DNA from: Charina bottae
Taxonomy: Eukaryota > Chordata > Lepidosauria > Squamata > Charinaidae
DNA length: 64,000 nucleotides
Direction: 5' to 3'
NCBI GenBank assembly: GCA_023362775.1
Contig: JALMGJ010000002.1
Location: 29,293,414 to 29,357,413, forward strand
Shown here: positions 53,948 to 64,000 of the stretch, piece by piece
How the letters are laid out: the number at the start of each line of letters is the position of its first letter
Numbering within the stretch: position 1 is the stretch's first letter
Position numbers and translations under genes: made by a program
Notes under the pieces: model-generated
Databases searched by the model: none
Told to the model about the DNA's origin: nothing
What the model saw: only the letters and a program-made list of their open reading frames with translations

Positions 53948-56213
53948 ACTCCAGGCTTGGCTGCCAGCTCGACCAGTCGGATTTCTCAGAGTGCTGGGAA
54001 CTGGCTGAATTTTCCTTGCTTGCAGTGGATTGCAGAAGTTGTGGACCACTGAAGTTTTTTTTCCCCTGAAGAAGGGGAGACCAGATGATTACTCGGGGGG
54101 GGGGGCATTGGAATTGCCTATCCTTGTTTTTTCTCTGTAGTTTCCACCACGGAGAAAACAAGGTAAGTGCAAGGGAAATGGCCGAGAAGATATCTTGCTC
54201 TTGCAGGGAAAACAAGTCTCTTTGAAGAGACACAAGAGCGTACAGCCGCTTTTAGATCACTTTAGGAAATTATTTTTTTTAGATTAGGAACTTTTTTGAT
54301 ATCTAAGATCTATTTTTTGGACTTTGTTTTAAAATGTTGGCTGGTTTTGTGCTTTCTTTGTTTTGACTGATTCTGGTGGAAGCTTGATGGACTCTATATT
54401 TGCAACATAATGAAACGTCTGCATTTTTTTTTTACTTTTCTTTTGTATTAGAGGGATTTAAGAGACTCTGTTTGTAATTCTTCGCTTGATAAACTAAATG
54501 ACTATTCATTTTTTGAGAAACTCTTTGTTTGGATTAAGCAGCTTGCAGCTTGAAGAACAAAAACACAGGGTAACATGTTTTTTTCTTTTCTTCTTTTTCT
54601 ACATTCTCCCTGGTTGGATTCTGTTTCACTTGGAATATATTTTTTATTTCTCCTTCTATAAACTGTTTAAAATATTATTCTCTCCTGTATTTTGGATTAC
54701 TGGAACTCTCTTTTTTCTTTTAACTTAAAAAGAAAAGAAAAGAAAAACAACGTTTTGCTTAATAGATCCTGCTGGTAGTATTCCATGGATAGATTACATG
54801 ACTATTGTTTTGACTAGAAGGGTTGTTATTTTAATTTGAAGGACACAGGAAAAATGGCTTTCCAATTAGTACCTCAGGAGCTCAGAAGAGAGATTACTGA
54901 GGCTCTTTCAAATATTCAAAGATCGTTGGAATTGCTGTTCGTAACTCTGCAAAACAGAGAGAAAGAGCAGAGAACGGAAATGGAAACACAAAAGAAAAAT
55001 GTTTTTGAAGTGCAGGAGAAACAGAAGGAGGGAATTTTGAGTATATTAGTTCAGAAGAACATTCTGAAGGCTATACACTATAATCTTGGTATAGATATGT
55101 TGTGGCAGTGGAGACAGAGTGAAAATATGGGTGTACAGTTGGATGGATGTTGTGAAATACGTGGAAAGGGAGAGAAGGTTGCTCTGATATTCTATATGAG
55201 ATATAGAAAAGAGCAGGCTGTATATTGCGAATTTGCCATAGTGTATTGTGATTTTGGTATAACCTAAACAGAAGATATGAGAAACTGTATGGATATAAAG
55301 GCTAATGAAAATATGGACTTGAATTGTTATGAGAAATTGTATGGATATATAAAATGTGATATTCTAAATGTAAGACGCTAAATACAAATATAAGTTGATA
55401 TTATAGAATATTGTTTTCCTTAGAGATATATTTATGAGAAGATAATGATATGATGAGATGAGATGGAATTAGAATGATGGTTACTACAGGATGATATATA
55501 TCAATATGTATTGTATGAATATTATAAGAATTGATATATTAGGTATTAGGTTAAGTGATATGATAGATTATGCATTTAGTTTAAATGGACACTACTACAA
55601 GGAATGGAAATTATAGATGGATAATTGAGATATAAGAATTCCTTTTTTATGGAGATATATATATATTAGAATTAAATTATAGAAACATATATGTATGAAC
55701 ATTATAAGAATTGCTAAATTATGTATTAAGTTACATAATATGTTAGGTTATGAGTCATAATATGAATAGAATATATTGTAGTTTATTAGAAGTAAATAAG
55801 GCTTTTATTTGTTATACTAATTGGACTTTATTGAAGATATAAATATGTAGTAATGAACATTCAACATTTAACTACTACTTCAAGGAGTGGAAGCCAAAGA
55901 TGGATTATTGGGAGACAGTAAGAAAGGTGAAACCTATATGAAGATTAGAAGATTGGATTAAAGAAATCAAAAGACATATGACAAAGAAAAAATCCTGTAT
56001 ACTGTATGAAGGACTAACATTTAAAATCAATTATTGTACTTTAAGTTCAAAGATAGATTGGAGGACATCTATTTTCTATATTTTCTTTGCTTATTATTTC
56101 TTGACTTCACTTTTTCTTTATCTTTTTCTTATTTTGTATTTCTGCTTCTATTTCTTTTTTCTATTCTAACTTTTATTATGTATTGTAAAACTTAATAAAA
56201 TTCAATAAAAAAA
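53948..56213 (+). mobile_element. ORF1-only (HAL1-like) non-autonomous LINE
   Basis: A 2.27-kb plus-strand insertion in the L1-II 5' region, bounded by a ~23-bp duplication and ending in AATAAAATTCAATAAAAAAAA. It contains a short coiled-coil ORF (54836-55267), a long AT-rich 3' region (55270-56210) and no RT. The organisation resembles half-L1 elements that depend on L1 enzymes. Confidence 0.75.
54836..55267 (+). CDS. Short coiled-coil protein of the ORF1-only element (143 aa)
   Basis: ATG at 54836 (or 54854, MAFQLVPQELRRE, which looks the better start). Residues about 10-80 are strongly charged and heptad-like (REITEALSNIQRSLELLFVTLQ, NREKEQRTEMETQKK), suggesting a coiled coil as in L1 ORF1. 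The C-terminal half (LWQWRQSENMGVQLDG...) matches no family I recognise. If real, it would bind the element RNA, but that is inferred from position and coiled coil only. Confidence 0.5.
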   Translation: MKDTGKMAFQLVPQELRREITEALSNIQRSLELLFVTLQNREKEQRTEMETQKKNVFEVQEKQKEGILSILVQKNILKAIHYNLGIDMLWQWRQSENMGVQLDGCCEIRGKGEKVALIFYMRYRKEQAVYCEFAIVYCDFGIT

Positions 56214-56236
56214 AACAATAATTGTTTAAAAAAGGG

Positions 56237-57327
56237 AAAAAATTAAAAAAAATTAAAAATTAAAAAAACCATAAAAGGAAAAGGGAAAAAGAAAAGGAGC
56301 AAATGTCCAAAAAGTTGTAAAAAAAAGAAAAAATAAAGAAGCTCCTTTAAAAAATTTTCTTCTTAGTTTATTTATAATCCCTTATATATATAAATCCACA
56401 GTATTTCAGACACCCAAGATAAAAACCCAGTAGGGACATTTTGTTCTCCTGAAGTCAAAATCAAAAATAAGAATAGTAAATATTCCCAGGGTTTCACCTT
56501 CCCACTTGTAATTCTTCAATCCAACCACAAGTCAAAAAGGAAAAATGTTACTAGAAACATATTAAATGTTACTAGAAACATATTAAAAAAAAACCCTATA
56601 TGTTATAATAATCCAAATTGAACGTTAAACAGCTTGACTTTTTCCAAAAAGGCAAATCCAAACAGAATTCAAAGTTCAGAAAAAAGGAGGAACTTATATA
56701 TATATAAAAAAGTAATAAGGTTTTTTTTTCCTTTCAGGCAGCAGTCCCAACATAAAAGTCTTAAAAAATAAGGTATTAATCACTCCATTTATGTCCAAGC
56801 TCTAGTATAATATTTCCACAAATGAAAAGAAAAATACCAATAATTGTCTATAGATAGGAAACTGAAGATAATAACGAAAGTCACTTTCACTTATGGCAAA
56901 GTCAATTAACTTTTTTTCCCCACTGTTTAATCTTCCTTTAACAAGAAGAGAATAAAACACCAGCAAATATAAATCAAGTCCAGAGACAAATCTTAGCACT
57001 TAATAGAAAAAATAATATTTAAAAGTAAAAAAGTGTGTCTAAAAGGCTGATCGGGTAGCTACTTATCTTATTCAGATTCACGGCTGCTGTAGAGCTTCGT
57101 TTCTCTTCCAGTCTCCTTTCACCGCTTCAATCTCCCTTCCCCCGTGGTGGAAATACGGGGGTCAGGGGAGAGCAGCTACTTCAGAGACCCTCGTGGTTTA
57201 TCTTCTGATCACCCACTCTTCGAGGGCGATTTTTCAACGATTTTCTTCTTCTTCCAAATTGCCGCAAACAGCTAACTGCGGAATCGAGGCTGGGAGCCTC
57301 GGTTCTTTGCTGCGCTCCGATCAGCAC
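56237..57327 (-). other. L1-II 5' UTR
   Basis: Between the ORF1-only insertion and the L1 target duplication. T-rich on the minus strand near 56240-56340, then mixed. 57100-57327 is GC-richer and includes GGGTGCTGATCGGAGCGCAG at the 5' terminus, suitable for an internal promoter. The 65-residue and 90-residue frames here show no motif. Confidence 0.6.
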
Positions 57328-57343
57328 CCTAGTGACCAGATTC

Positions 57344-59165
57344 AAGTGGCAAGATATACTACCCATTGTGAGTGACAAGGCCACCTGCAGGGGAAGAGTA
57401 AAGGATACCAGAAGGAGAGGTCTATATTCAACTGTGTTCACAGGGGAAAACAAAATCCCTGTCAGAGTTTACTGTCATCCTCAGTGAGGAACCAAATTTT
57501 TGCTCAGGTTTCTCTTCTGCTAGAGAAAGTCAAAACTGAATGAATGAACCCAGCCAGAGAGAAAGTGCTGAAAATGTGGAACAGTTTTAGAAAAGTTAGT
57601 TCAAAGTGAAAGCTCCATTAGACTCAGATCATCAGTGATATGAGTCTAATGGAGGAGAAACAGTTCAGGAGAAAACTTTATACCTCTCCTTTGTTCATAT
57701 CTGTATAAAAATAAAAGATACATTTTCACTGGAAATTGATCTTTGGGACCCATCCAGACAGAGACCCTGACTGCATCAACAGCCATATCATCTCCATGAG
57801 AAAATTTCTTTGTAGCATTTCTTGGAGAACAAAGTATTGGTTCTTACATTTTGCTTTTCTTTTATGCAAATTAGGTCCCAGGTCAATATAAATCAAAGAA
57901 AATACAATATAAAGTCCAAAACACCACAGCAAAACAGCAAAATCCAGGGAACTGCTATCCTATCTGCTTACTATGAACATGAAGATTTCTAGTCATCTCC
58001 TTTTCAGAACTCAGAAGGTGACTTTGTAACAGGTGTCCCTCATGATTCATTTGGATGACATCTCATTCCCTGGATGTAGCTATTCTGGGGTATCTTACCT
58101 GAATTTAGGAAGATGGCCCTACCCACACCAGGACAGGGTGAGGAGGAATTACAATATGCCCATTGGCTAGTTAAGCACTGTCCAGAATAAATCATAATAT
58201 GACACCCAGCAGATATTAAGATCATTACAACTTTTAATATTTTAAAACTTTCCTGAATAAAAGGAAATCAAACTTTCCTGATTTGTTCCCTTGTTGAATG
58301 CCATGGTGGAACCATACCCATGAGTCACAGAATTTTTTTTTTCCTGCAGATGCACACCTTTGTTGCAACGGTGACTCCCAATTCCCCTTACTGTTATCAA
58401 AATCATTGTGATTTATTCTTTTTTCAACCAAGCCTATGGGATTTCAACACTATTATTGTAGGTCACTTTGGAAAGCACCATGACAAATATTTGGTAACTT
58501 CTATTATGCAAAACCTGAAAAGCTGGTCTATAACTACTTCCGGCTCTGCTAAGAGCAGAGGGATTGACTGGATTACACACAGACTACACCAGACTGAAAT
58601 TAAAAGTTGCCCTTTCAGATCTGCTACCAGGCTGGACCATCTTCACTATAGTTGTGCCCTTTTGTAAGAGATTTTTCCTCCTAATTATCCACCCAGAGAT
58701 TAAGGATGAGGCATCTCTCTGAGAGACAACAATAGCAAGGATCTCCATCATGATTCAAAAAATGCTGTCTCTGCTTCTACTGTTGTCCCATTTTCCCTGT
58801 GGGACTGTGATGAGAAAATGTCCATTGAATGTGATGAGAGAGAGAAGGGACCATTTTAATTTCTACAAAGCAGGAGACTTCCAGATCACTGGAATCATAT
58901 CAACATCCAATAATTTTTGTCAACCATATGTTTTCTCCATTCCTCCAACCCACAGATTCCTTAGGTAAGTATTGACATCTACATTATGTTAAGCTCTCCA
59001 ATGCCCTCTTTTTAGTAGGGAAGGATTTTCATGTCCTGTTTCCTGGCCATTGGCAAGCAGGAAAGGCCTTTGAGGCATTTCTTGCAGTTTTAAATGATGA
59101 AGTTTTAGAGATGTCTCATAATTTTTTCAGCAAATGCCAGCATCAGCACCAGGCAGCTTCAGCAG
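57344..59165. repeat. Tandem duplication unit 2, right part
   Basis: Collinear with 41839-44132 except for the unit 1 LINE insert. It includes the V2R exon 1 and its upstream region, and ends around TCACAAATTG, where unit 1 runs into Penelope scraps. Confidence 0.85.
58750..58964 (+). CDS. V2R vomeronasal receptor exon 1 (gene continues)
   Basis: Signal-peptide exon of a type 2 vomeronasal receptor, a class C GPCR sensing peptide or other chemosignals at the vomeronasal neuron surface. MIQKMLSLLLLLSHFPCG is the signal peptide; CPLNVMRERRDHF, FYKAGDFQITGII and PTHRFL follow. It ends TTAG before a GTAAGT donor, leaving AG of a split codon that the first base of exon 2 completes. It is closely similar to 43702-43916. 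The upstream region is shared by both units and may carry the promoter, though no element is identifiable by eye. Confidence 0.82.
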
Positions 59166-59982
59166 CACTCTCACAAATTGGCTGTTCATCAGGCTGGATC
59201 TTGCCTGTTCACAACATGACTACCATGGCACCCTGGAGTGTCAGCAAATATCCTTTTTTATTGGAAGTGTCTGTCTGCATGTAGTGTTTTTAGATTGTGA
59301 TAGAGGAAATGTTGTCTGATTTGAAAAAGGGTGTGGCTGAATTGAATGTACATAAATGCCAAAAATGGCAAAAGGACATTTTGTTAGGTTTGCAGCACAA
59401 ATTTCAATAAAGCTTTGGCACCCAAGTTACAAAGTTTATCTGAGTTCCTTTGTCTGACAGATCTTATAAATGAATTCAAATTAGAGGTGATGGTAGGGTA
59501 TCAAGGGCATTACTTCATTCTATATGGCATTTTTATCTACTTAAAGAATTTTATACTGATAAAAGTACTTGACTCAATAATTGTCATACTGTGGAAAAGA
59601 AGGGACTGTAATTTCCTCCCATCCATCCCTGTCTATCTGGTCAAACAGGAGAGAAACGTAAAGAATTAGATTTTAAAAAGAGAACTGCACACATACAGTA
59701 CATACATTCATACAACATACATTACAAAAAGGTCTAAAAGGGAACTGATGAGAAAGCCATTTCAGCTGTTCAAAAGAAAATCTTATTCTGAGTTTATTTT
59801 AGAAGCCTTGAGCTAGAAAGGTATTTGTGATTTGCTGAAGTGAATTCAGTGCAAACCTATCCCAGTTTTTAATCTAAACCTTGTAATAGACTCATTTCAC
59901 TAACAAGAGAGAAAGATACTCTCTGATTCAGAGGCTGAGGTAAGGATCCATCCTCTGTGTGTAGGAAACTCAAAGACACAGG

Positions 59983-60063
59983 TCTGTAGCTTGAATCATG
60001 TCAACTGGATTTCTATTTTCAAGCTACAGACAATTCCACCTGGATGACTGAGAACCTTCATAG
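59983..60063. mobile_element. 81-bp Penelope micro-insertion with inverted ends
   Basis: Flanked by the 13-bp direct repeat tcaaagacacagg (59970-59982 and 60064-60076). The left arm TCTGTAGCTTGAATC... to TATTTTC is the Penelope 3' end in reverse. The right arm AAGCTACAGAC... to CCTTCATAG is the same 3' end forward. Outer ends coincide with those of the large array. Confidence 0.85.
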
Positions 60064-61147
60064 TCAAAGACACAGGCCTCAATCAAGGACACTTCAGAAC
60101 TCCATGGCTGGGTTCAGATGACCTGCTTATCCAGGACAAAGACCGAATTGCAGCATTTTTACAACTTGCTAAGCTAGATGGATTTTAACCATGTGTGTAC
60201 GTGTGTGTACGACTTAATCAGTTGTGGAAAGAGAAGTATATTTGGGCTTTTGATTATGAAACAACAAATTATAAGACAGAGTTAGTGAACAGAACATTCT
60301 CCTGATTTTTTCAGATTTTATTCTGACACCCCTAACACCCCTAAAATTTATGTGAGCATTCAAGGCAGTTAACTACAAATGAAATTAAAATACAAAAATA
60401 TTTTGCAAGAATATTCATACAACTACTAAACTAAAGATATGTCTACTACTAAACAAGAAGAATGAAAATAACATCATAGGAGCATGTTTGCATATTTGAG
60501 AATGCTTTTTTTACCAAGGTTAATTTAGTAAAATGTAAGCAATTACTCAGAAACTTATCCACTTTCCTTTCCTTTAATATAAATGTGTTCCCTTGGCTGT
60601 CAGAATTTCTTAAATGTTATCCCCCACCCTCATAAAATGTGAGAGTCAGTTTGAACCTGATTTATCAAGCTTTTCTTTTTGCTACTTATTTTTTTGAGGA
60701 GGGAGGGGAACTCTCAATGGTATCAATGGTACGTCGTTCTAGTTGGAATGTCCAAGAGAAATCTGTCACCTAAAAAGACCCCTGAATACATGATATAGGA
60801 ATTTGCCATTTTGAACTTGAGCAATGAATGACTGACAACATTCCCTGCATTGCTGTGCAGTAAGAGTAAGTTTCTGGTGAGGTCCTCTCCTTCCTTGCCC
60901 TTCATGTGATCAAAGACATCAACTTGCACTTTTTTACACTGATCTGTTCTATCATTATTCCACTGATTTCAGCCTGTGGATTTCTGTACTGTCCAGAGTA
61001 TAGGCATCAGCCTCGAAATCCAATCCAAATCAGTTATAATATGATATCCTTAAAGGAAGAGCTACAGGAATTATGACATGTCTTTATGAAATCAAGTTGA
61101 AAATGAAAACTGAAGATGAAATGCTATTGATTTTTCTTATCTTGCAG

Positions 61148-61436
61148 TAAGAGCCTGAGTTTCTGCCATGTCCTGCCCTTTTTGTTTGCTGTTCATGAAA
61201 TCAATCAGAGTCCGAGGCTTTTAGCCAACATCACTCTGGGCTATAACGTCTATGAGAACTTTTTCCATGCAATAATGACCTATGAGGCCCTGATGGACTT
61301 GCTGTCTATAGGGCAGGAGAATGTCCCAAACTACAGGTGTGGAAGACAAAAAAGGATATTGGCAGTCCTTGAAGGTACTGGTTCTGAACTCTTTAATCAT
61401 ATTTCAACCATGCTGAGCATCTACAAAATCCCACAG
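61148..61436 (+). CDS. V2R vomeronasal receptor exon 2
   Basis: Second coding exon of the V2R gene begun at 58750. The acceptor TTTCTTATCTTGCAG precedes position 61148, whose first base completes the exon 1 split codon to AGT (S). Then the frame reads KSLSFCHVLPFLFAVHEINQ, ITLGYNVYENFF, VPNYRCGRQKRILAVLEG and STMLSIYKIPQ, ending in phase 0 before a GTATGA donor. This is the N-terminal lobe of the Venus-flytrap ligand-binding domain (FAVHEIN and LGY are family hallmarks). No stop or frameshift is seen. Exon 3 is not in the window; the intron is enlarged by the 61788-63598 element. Confidence 0.85.
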
Positions 61437-61787
61437 GTATGAATCTAAGTAGAAGCTCTTTGTCTATTCTCCAGATGAGTCCAGAAGCTGGCACTGGTGC
61501 ATGTCACAAAATAAAGCTGGAATTAGATGGCAGATATAAAGTAACCTGAAGTAGCTATTTCCTTCATCTGACTTTGATCACTCTGGTATTGGTACCAACA
61601 TGGTTTTGGAAACAATACCCTGGCTTCATGGACTTTTCCTTTCTGCCACTAAAATGAGTGCCAAGCAAGAACCTCTTCCCACAGAAACAACTACAGCAAG
61701 TAAATGAATTTGTGTACCTTGTTAGAATGTTTAGTAAACAGCAGGAAATGGATGGAGAAATTTTACAACTTGCAGATGACGGTTATA

Positions 61788-63598
61788 TAGGGTGACCATA
61801 CATCCCGTTTTGAACGGGACAGTCCCGTTATTTTAGCATTTTTCAACTGTCCTGTCATTTTGATCAAAATCTCAATTTTGTCCCTTTTTTAAACCCGGCG
61901 GGAAGGAGGACAGGAAGACAGGAAGGAGGACTGGAGCTGGACTTGCCATTGGAGGCAGCCCGGAAGAGGCCCTATCAGCGCGGCAACTGGAAGTCCAGTT
62001 GCCACGTGCGAGCCCAGCAGCAGACACAGCACCACAGTCCAGGTTCCTGCCTCCTTACCTGATCCTGAGATTGTCTGCCCAGCAGTGGTGAGGCCAGGGA
62101 AAGCAGGCACGGGAAGGTTGTGGGAAGAGTGTGTGTGTGTGTGTGTTTGTGTGCACGCACGCAGATTACTTGCTCAGAGTAATCGCACGCACGCACACAC
62201 ACACACACACACACACACGCACCCCATACCCTTTTTCTCCAGCCTCCCTGCAACAGGTGCGGGTGCATATGGTCATGGGGAGGCTGGAGAAAGAGGGTGT
62301 GGGGTGCGTGTGTGTGTGTGTGCGCACGCGCATCTGATCGGGCTTGGCCAAGGGAGGAGAGTTGTCGGGCCGCCGAGCAGGAGAAGCAGGAGCCGGCCAC
62401 CCTGGGGAGCTTCTGTGGGCAGCAAGGGGCGGAGTGGTTGACAACTCTCCTCCCTCGGCCAAGCCCGATCAGATGCACACACACACACACACTCACAGGA
62501 CAGACTGCCCTGGCAGGAGCTGGCCATGCTGGGGGGCTTCAGCGGGTGGCGAGGGGTGGAGTGGTGTGGCAAAAGCCTCCCAGCACGGCCGGCTCCTGCC
62601 GAGGGCAGTCTGTCCTGTGAGTGTGTGAGTGTGTGTATGTGCATCTGATTGGGCTTGGCCGAGGGAGGAGAGTTGTCGGGCTGCCGAGCAGGAGAAGCAG
62701 GAGCCAGCCACCCTGGGGAGCTTCAGTGGGCAGCAAGGGGTGGAGTGGTGTGGCTGAAGCCCCCCAGCACAGCCGGATCTTGCTTCTCCTGCTCGGCAGT
62801 GGCGGCGGCAACAACTCTCCTCCTTTGGCCAAGCCCGATCAGATGCACATACACACACTCACACACTCACAGGACAGACTGCTCTCGGCAGGACCCGGCC
62901 ATGCTGGAGGGCTTCAGCGGGCAGCGAGGGGCAGAGTGGTGTGGCTGAAGCCTCCCAGCGTGGCTGGCTCCTGCCGAGAGCAGTCTGTCCTGTGAGTGTG
63001 TGAGTGTGTGTATGTGCATCTGATCGGGCTTGGCCAAGGGAGGAGAGTTGTCGAGCCGCTGAGCAGGAGAAGCAGGAGCCGGCCACCCTGGGGAGCTTCA
63101 GCGGGCAGCAAGGGGCAGAGTGGTGTGGTTGAAGCAGCCGAGCGCAGCCGGCTCCTCCTGCTTCTCCTGCTCTGCGGCAGTGGCAGCAGCAGCGACTCTC
63201 CTCCCTCCCTCGGCCAAGCCCGAGGGGGATGGGGCAGTGGTGGGCCTCCATCCCCTCCATCCCCGCCCCTTGTTCCCCGGCCAATGACGGTGCTGTGTGC
63301 ACAGTGTGTGTACTCCAGCCTCCCCAAACACACCAGCTCTGCCGCACCATTTACTGCTAGAAGAAAAAAAAAACTTTAAAAATCGGGGAAAAAAATTAAA
63401 ATCCGAGCCAATCACGCTGATGGGGGTAGGGTTTGCAGGCGGGAGCCAATCGTGTGGGGCAGGGGCGGGGTTTGCAGGTGGGAGCCAATTGCGTGGACTG
63501 GGGGCTGGGTTTGGAGGCCGGCATGGTGGCATAAGACCCTGTCCCGTTTTGCCGTCCCAAAAGTCCCATTTTTGTCTGAAGGAAATATTGTCAGCCTA
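61788..63598. mobile_element. hAT-type non-autonomous element, GC-rich (1811 bp)
   Basis: Exact 8-bp target duplication cggttata (61780-61787 and 63599-63606). Imperfect terminal inverted repeats TAGGGTGACCATA and, at the right end read in reverse, TAGGCTGACAATA. Subterminal GTCCCGTTTTG motifs occur at both sides. The interior (62100-63240) is an array of GC-rich subunits in alternating orientation with (TG)n/(CA)n tracts. No transposase. Confidence 0.82.
62126..63240. repeat. Inverted and direct GC-rich subrepeats with (TG)n/(CA)n
   Basis: Forward blocks starting GCATCTGAT(C/T)GGGCTTGGCC at about 62330, 62642 and 63017, and their inverse GGCCAAGCCCGATCAGATGC at about 62458 and 62827 (partial at 63209). 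Each pair flanks a segment rich in AGGAGAAGCAGGAGCC. Strong hairpin potential. Confidence 0.8.
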
Positions 63599-63606
63599 CG
63601 GTTATA

Positions 63607-64000
63607 AGATAGTAGTATATGTTCTATTACAAGGATGAATGTTTGTTGAAAGAAGTGAAGATAACTGTATATAAGAGAGTGATTTTGCTATATTGTTTTA
63701 TGCCAGTGAGAATTGGGTAAATCAGGAGAAACCTAAAAGTCAATGGGATGCATTCAGAATTGGGTACTTAAGAAATGTGTGTGACAAAACAAGAAGAGAT
63801 GTTCAAGAATATATGGGTGCAAAGGGAGTGTGGATTGGATTACAAGTGAGTGGTTTGGTCACATAGAGTTTATGGATGTGGACTGAAGGAAATGATGGAA
63901 GAATCCTTCACATGTCAAGAGGAAGAGGAAGAACTAGAAAATCATGGTTAGATAGCATTGATGACTATCAATGTTTATTGTAACCCGCCCAGAGTCCCTT
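63607..64000 (+). pseudogene. Decayed LINE C-terminal fragment
   Basis: Frames with stops read LLYCFMPVRIG, YASENWVNQEK, WDAFRIGYLRNVCDKT and SRGRGRTRKSWLDSID-like segments. These resemble the region after the RT in RTE-like LINEs (YGCE-W, GRGRPR-RWLDS). The window ends in a LINE tail motif ACCCGCCCAGAGTCCCTT. Confidence 0.4.

Larger units (their letters stand above)
44512..57327 (-). mobile_element. L1 LINE, L1-II, full length with nested insertions
   Basis: Minus-strand L1 bounded by the 16-bp repeats cctagtcaccagattc (44496-44511) and cctagtgaccagattc (57328-57343, one mismatch). 3' end is T-rich on the plus strand (poly-A with AATAAA). Nested inside are copia III (48762-53340) and an ORF1-only element (53948-56213); without them the L1 is about 6 kb. 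The 5' UTR is 56237-57327, GC-rich at its start. Confidence 0.9.

Noticed and set aside
62085..63379. Many 80-170 residue frames on both strands with HTHTHTH and CVCVCV runs
   Set aside because: They come from (CA)n/(TG)n and GC-rich repeats without stop codons, not from genes.

Overview
This is eukaryotic genomic DNA, most probably from a squamate reptile (lizard or snake). The reasons are the company of repeats: an intact BovB-type RTE retrotransposon, tRNA-derived Sauria-type SINEs, L2- and L1-type LINEs, Penelope-like elements, several Ty1/copia elements, and exons of type 2 vomeronasal receptor (V2R) genes. The species cannot be named from the sequence. Host coding sequence is scarce; most of the window is layered transposable elements.

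Region 1-4283 (minus strand): the 5' end of copia element I, inserted into a decayed Ty3/gypsy gag-protease fragment. Region 4284-27513 is a nested stack. An old plus-strand BovB is split (4284-4390 and 25946-27513) by a 5'-truncated minus-strand L2 LINE. The L2 tail received copia II (4428-9497, 5-bp target duplication), which itself carries a hAT MITE. The L2 3' UTR received an array of five Penelope-like units (9610-25474, 15-bp target duplication). The last unit was then broken by a young, intact BovB (21813-25014, 11-bp target duplication).

Region 27514-40600: LINE tails, a possible solo LTR, microsatellites, two SINEs, a 5' part of an L2-type LINE (minus), a decayed copia IV (plus) with a second hAT MITE, and a decayed L1 (L1-I, plus).

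Region 40680-64000 is a V2R neighbourhood. It holds an antisense broken V2R exon 3, then a tandem duplication whose two units each carry a V2R first exon (43702-43916 and 58750-58964). The second unit is split by a full-length minus-strand L1 (L1-II, 44512-57327, 16-bp target duplication). That L1 contains copia III, which contains a retrovirus-type solo LTR, and also contains a short ORF1-only L1-like element. The second exon 1 joins in frame to exon 2 at 61148-61436; later exons lie beyond the window. The intron holds an 81-bp Penelope micro-insertion and the next intron holds a 1.8-kb GC-rich hAT-type element with inverted internal repeats.

The most interesting system is the Penelope family. 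Its near-identical 2714-bp units carry a hammerhead-ribozyme-like motif just upstream of the ORF in the tandem arrangement. Insertions from 81 bp to 15.9 kb share one architecture: two outward-pointing 3' ends, fixed termini, and 13-15 bp target duplications.
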